64,000 nt of DNA from a virus. The stretch lies in the IMG/VR virus record IMGVR_UViG_3300030012_002528, positions 1 through 64,000 of that record; one strand, written 5' to 3'. The position numbers were made by a program, and so were the translations under genes. Positions within the stretch are counted from its first letter, which is position 1; every line of letters begins with the position of its first letter. The notes under the pieces are model-generated. The model worked only from the letters and a program-made list of their open reading frames with translations, searched no databases and had not been told where the DNA came from. Below are positions 63,974-64,000 of the stretch, in pieces.

Positions 63974-64000
63974 ATGAGGATTACCAAGAGAGACGGAAGC
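63974..64000 (+). CDS. nrdA: Ribonucleotide reductase large subunit, first 9 codons
   Basis: The visible residues MRITKRDGS match the typical start of class I large subunits (ATP-cone beginning K-R-D-G). The gene starts one base after the nrdB stop and runs beyond the right edge, so the rest cannot be judged. Confidence 0.75.

Noticed and set aside
1-64000. Assignment to crass-like phages (Crassvirales)
   Set aside because: Large portal, divergent gene blocks and possible IHF-like genes are suggestive, but without a sequence comparison of terminase, portal and capsid I cannot support the name.
1-64000. Prophage or lysogeny functions
   Set aside because: No integrase, excisionase, repressor or attachment site was seen on either strand of this window, although parts outside it are unknown.

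Overview
The window is a 64 kb piece of a tailed double-stranded DNA phage that almost certainly infects a member of the Bacteroidota, probably a flavobacterium. The reasons are the low GC, the near absence of classical Shine-Dalgarno sites, and many promoters of the Bacteroidota type (TTG, about 20 bases, TAnnTTTG). No integrase, repressor or other lysogeny gene is visible. Both ends are open: the leftmost virion gene runs off the left edge and a ribonucleotide reductase large-subunit gene begins nine codons before the right edge.

Layout. Positions 1-30094 are one late block read leftwards (minus strand). From its start it runs: winged-helix protein, small accessory proteins, large terminase, portal, scaffold, major capsid protein, small lysine-rich proteins, connector-like proteins, an 801-residue virion protein, a series of fibre proteins (including a collagen-like one), a probable spanin-like overlapping pair, and tail/ring proteins ending in a very large protein cut by the window. 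Internal terminators lie at 20.2, 15.1, 14.2 and 5.9 kb. The late block starts at a minus promoter at 30.2 kb whose leader contains a very G-rich tract.

Positions 30281-64000 are read rightwards. 30.3-37.5 kb carries recA, phoH, a GIY-YIG nuclease, an exonuclease, a small membrane cassette and basic proteins. 37.5-45 kb is a mosaic of single small genes separated by 280-850 base non-coding stretches full of promoters, terminators, repeats, inverted DnaA-box pairs, convergent minus-strand promoters and two copies of an 87-base conserved element. 45-57 kb is a string of small accessory genes, including a four-member paralogous family and two orphan DnaA domain IV proteins, plus a tRNA-Arg, a secreted thermonuclease and a secreted lysozyme-like protein. 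57-64 kb holds replication genes: a TOPRIM primase-like protein, a degenerate exonuclease, a PD-(D/E)XK nuclease, an SSB-like protein, and nrdB/nrdA.

The most striking regulatory signal is a direct repeat, TTAACA-N4-TTAACA, placed exactly 21 bases (six promoters) or exactly 42 bases (four promoters) before the -7 box of middle genes. The 21-base promoters lack the -33 TTG and the 42-base promoters keep it, the geometry expected of class II and class I activator sites. I infer a phage-encoded or host activator that switches on this region; its identity is not shown by the sequence.
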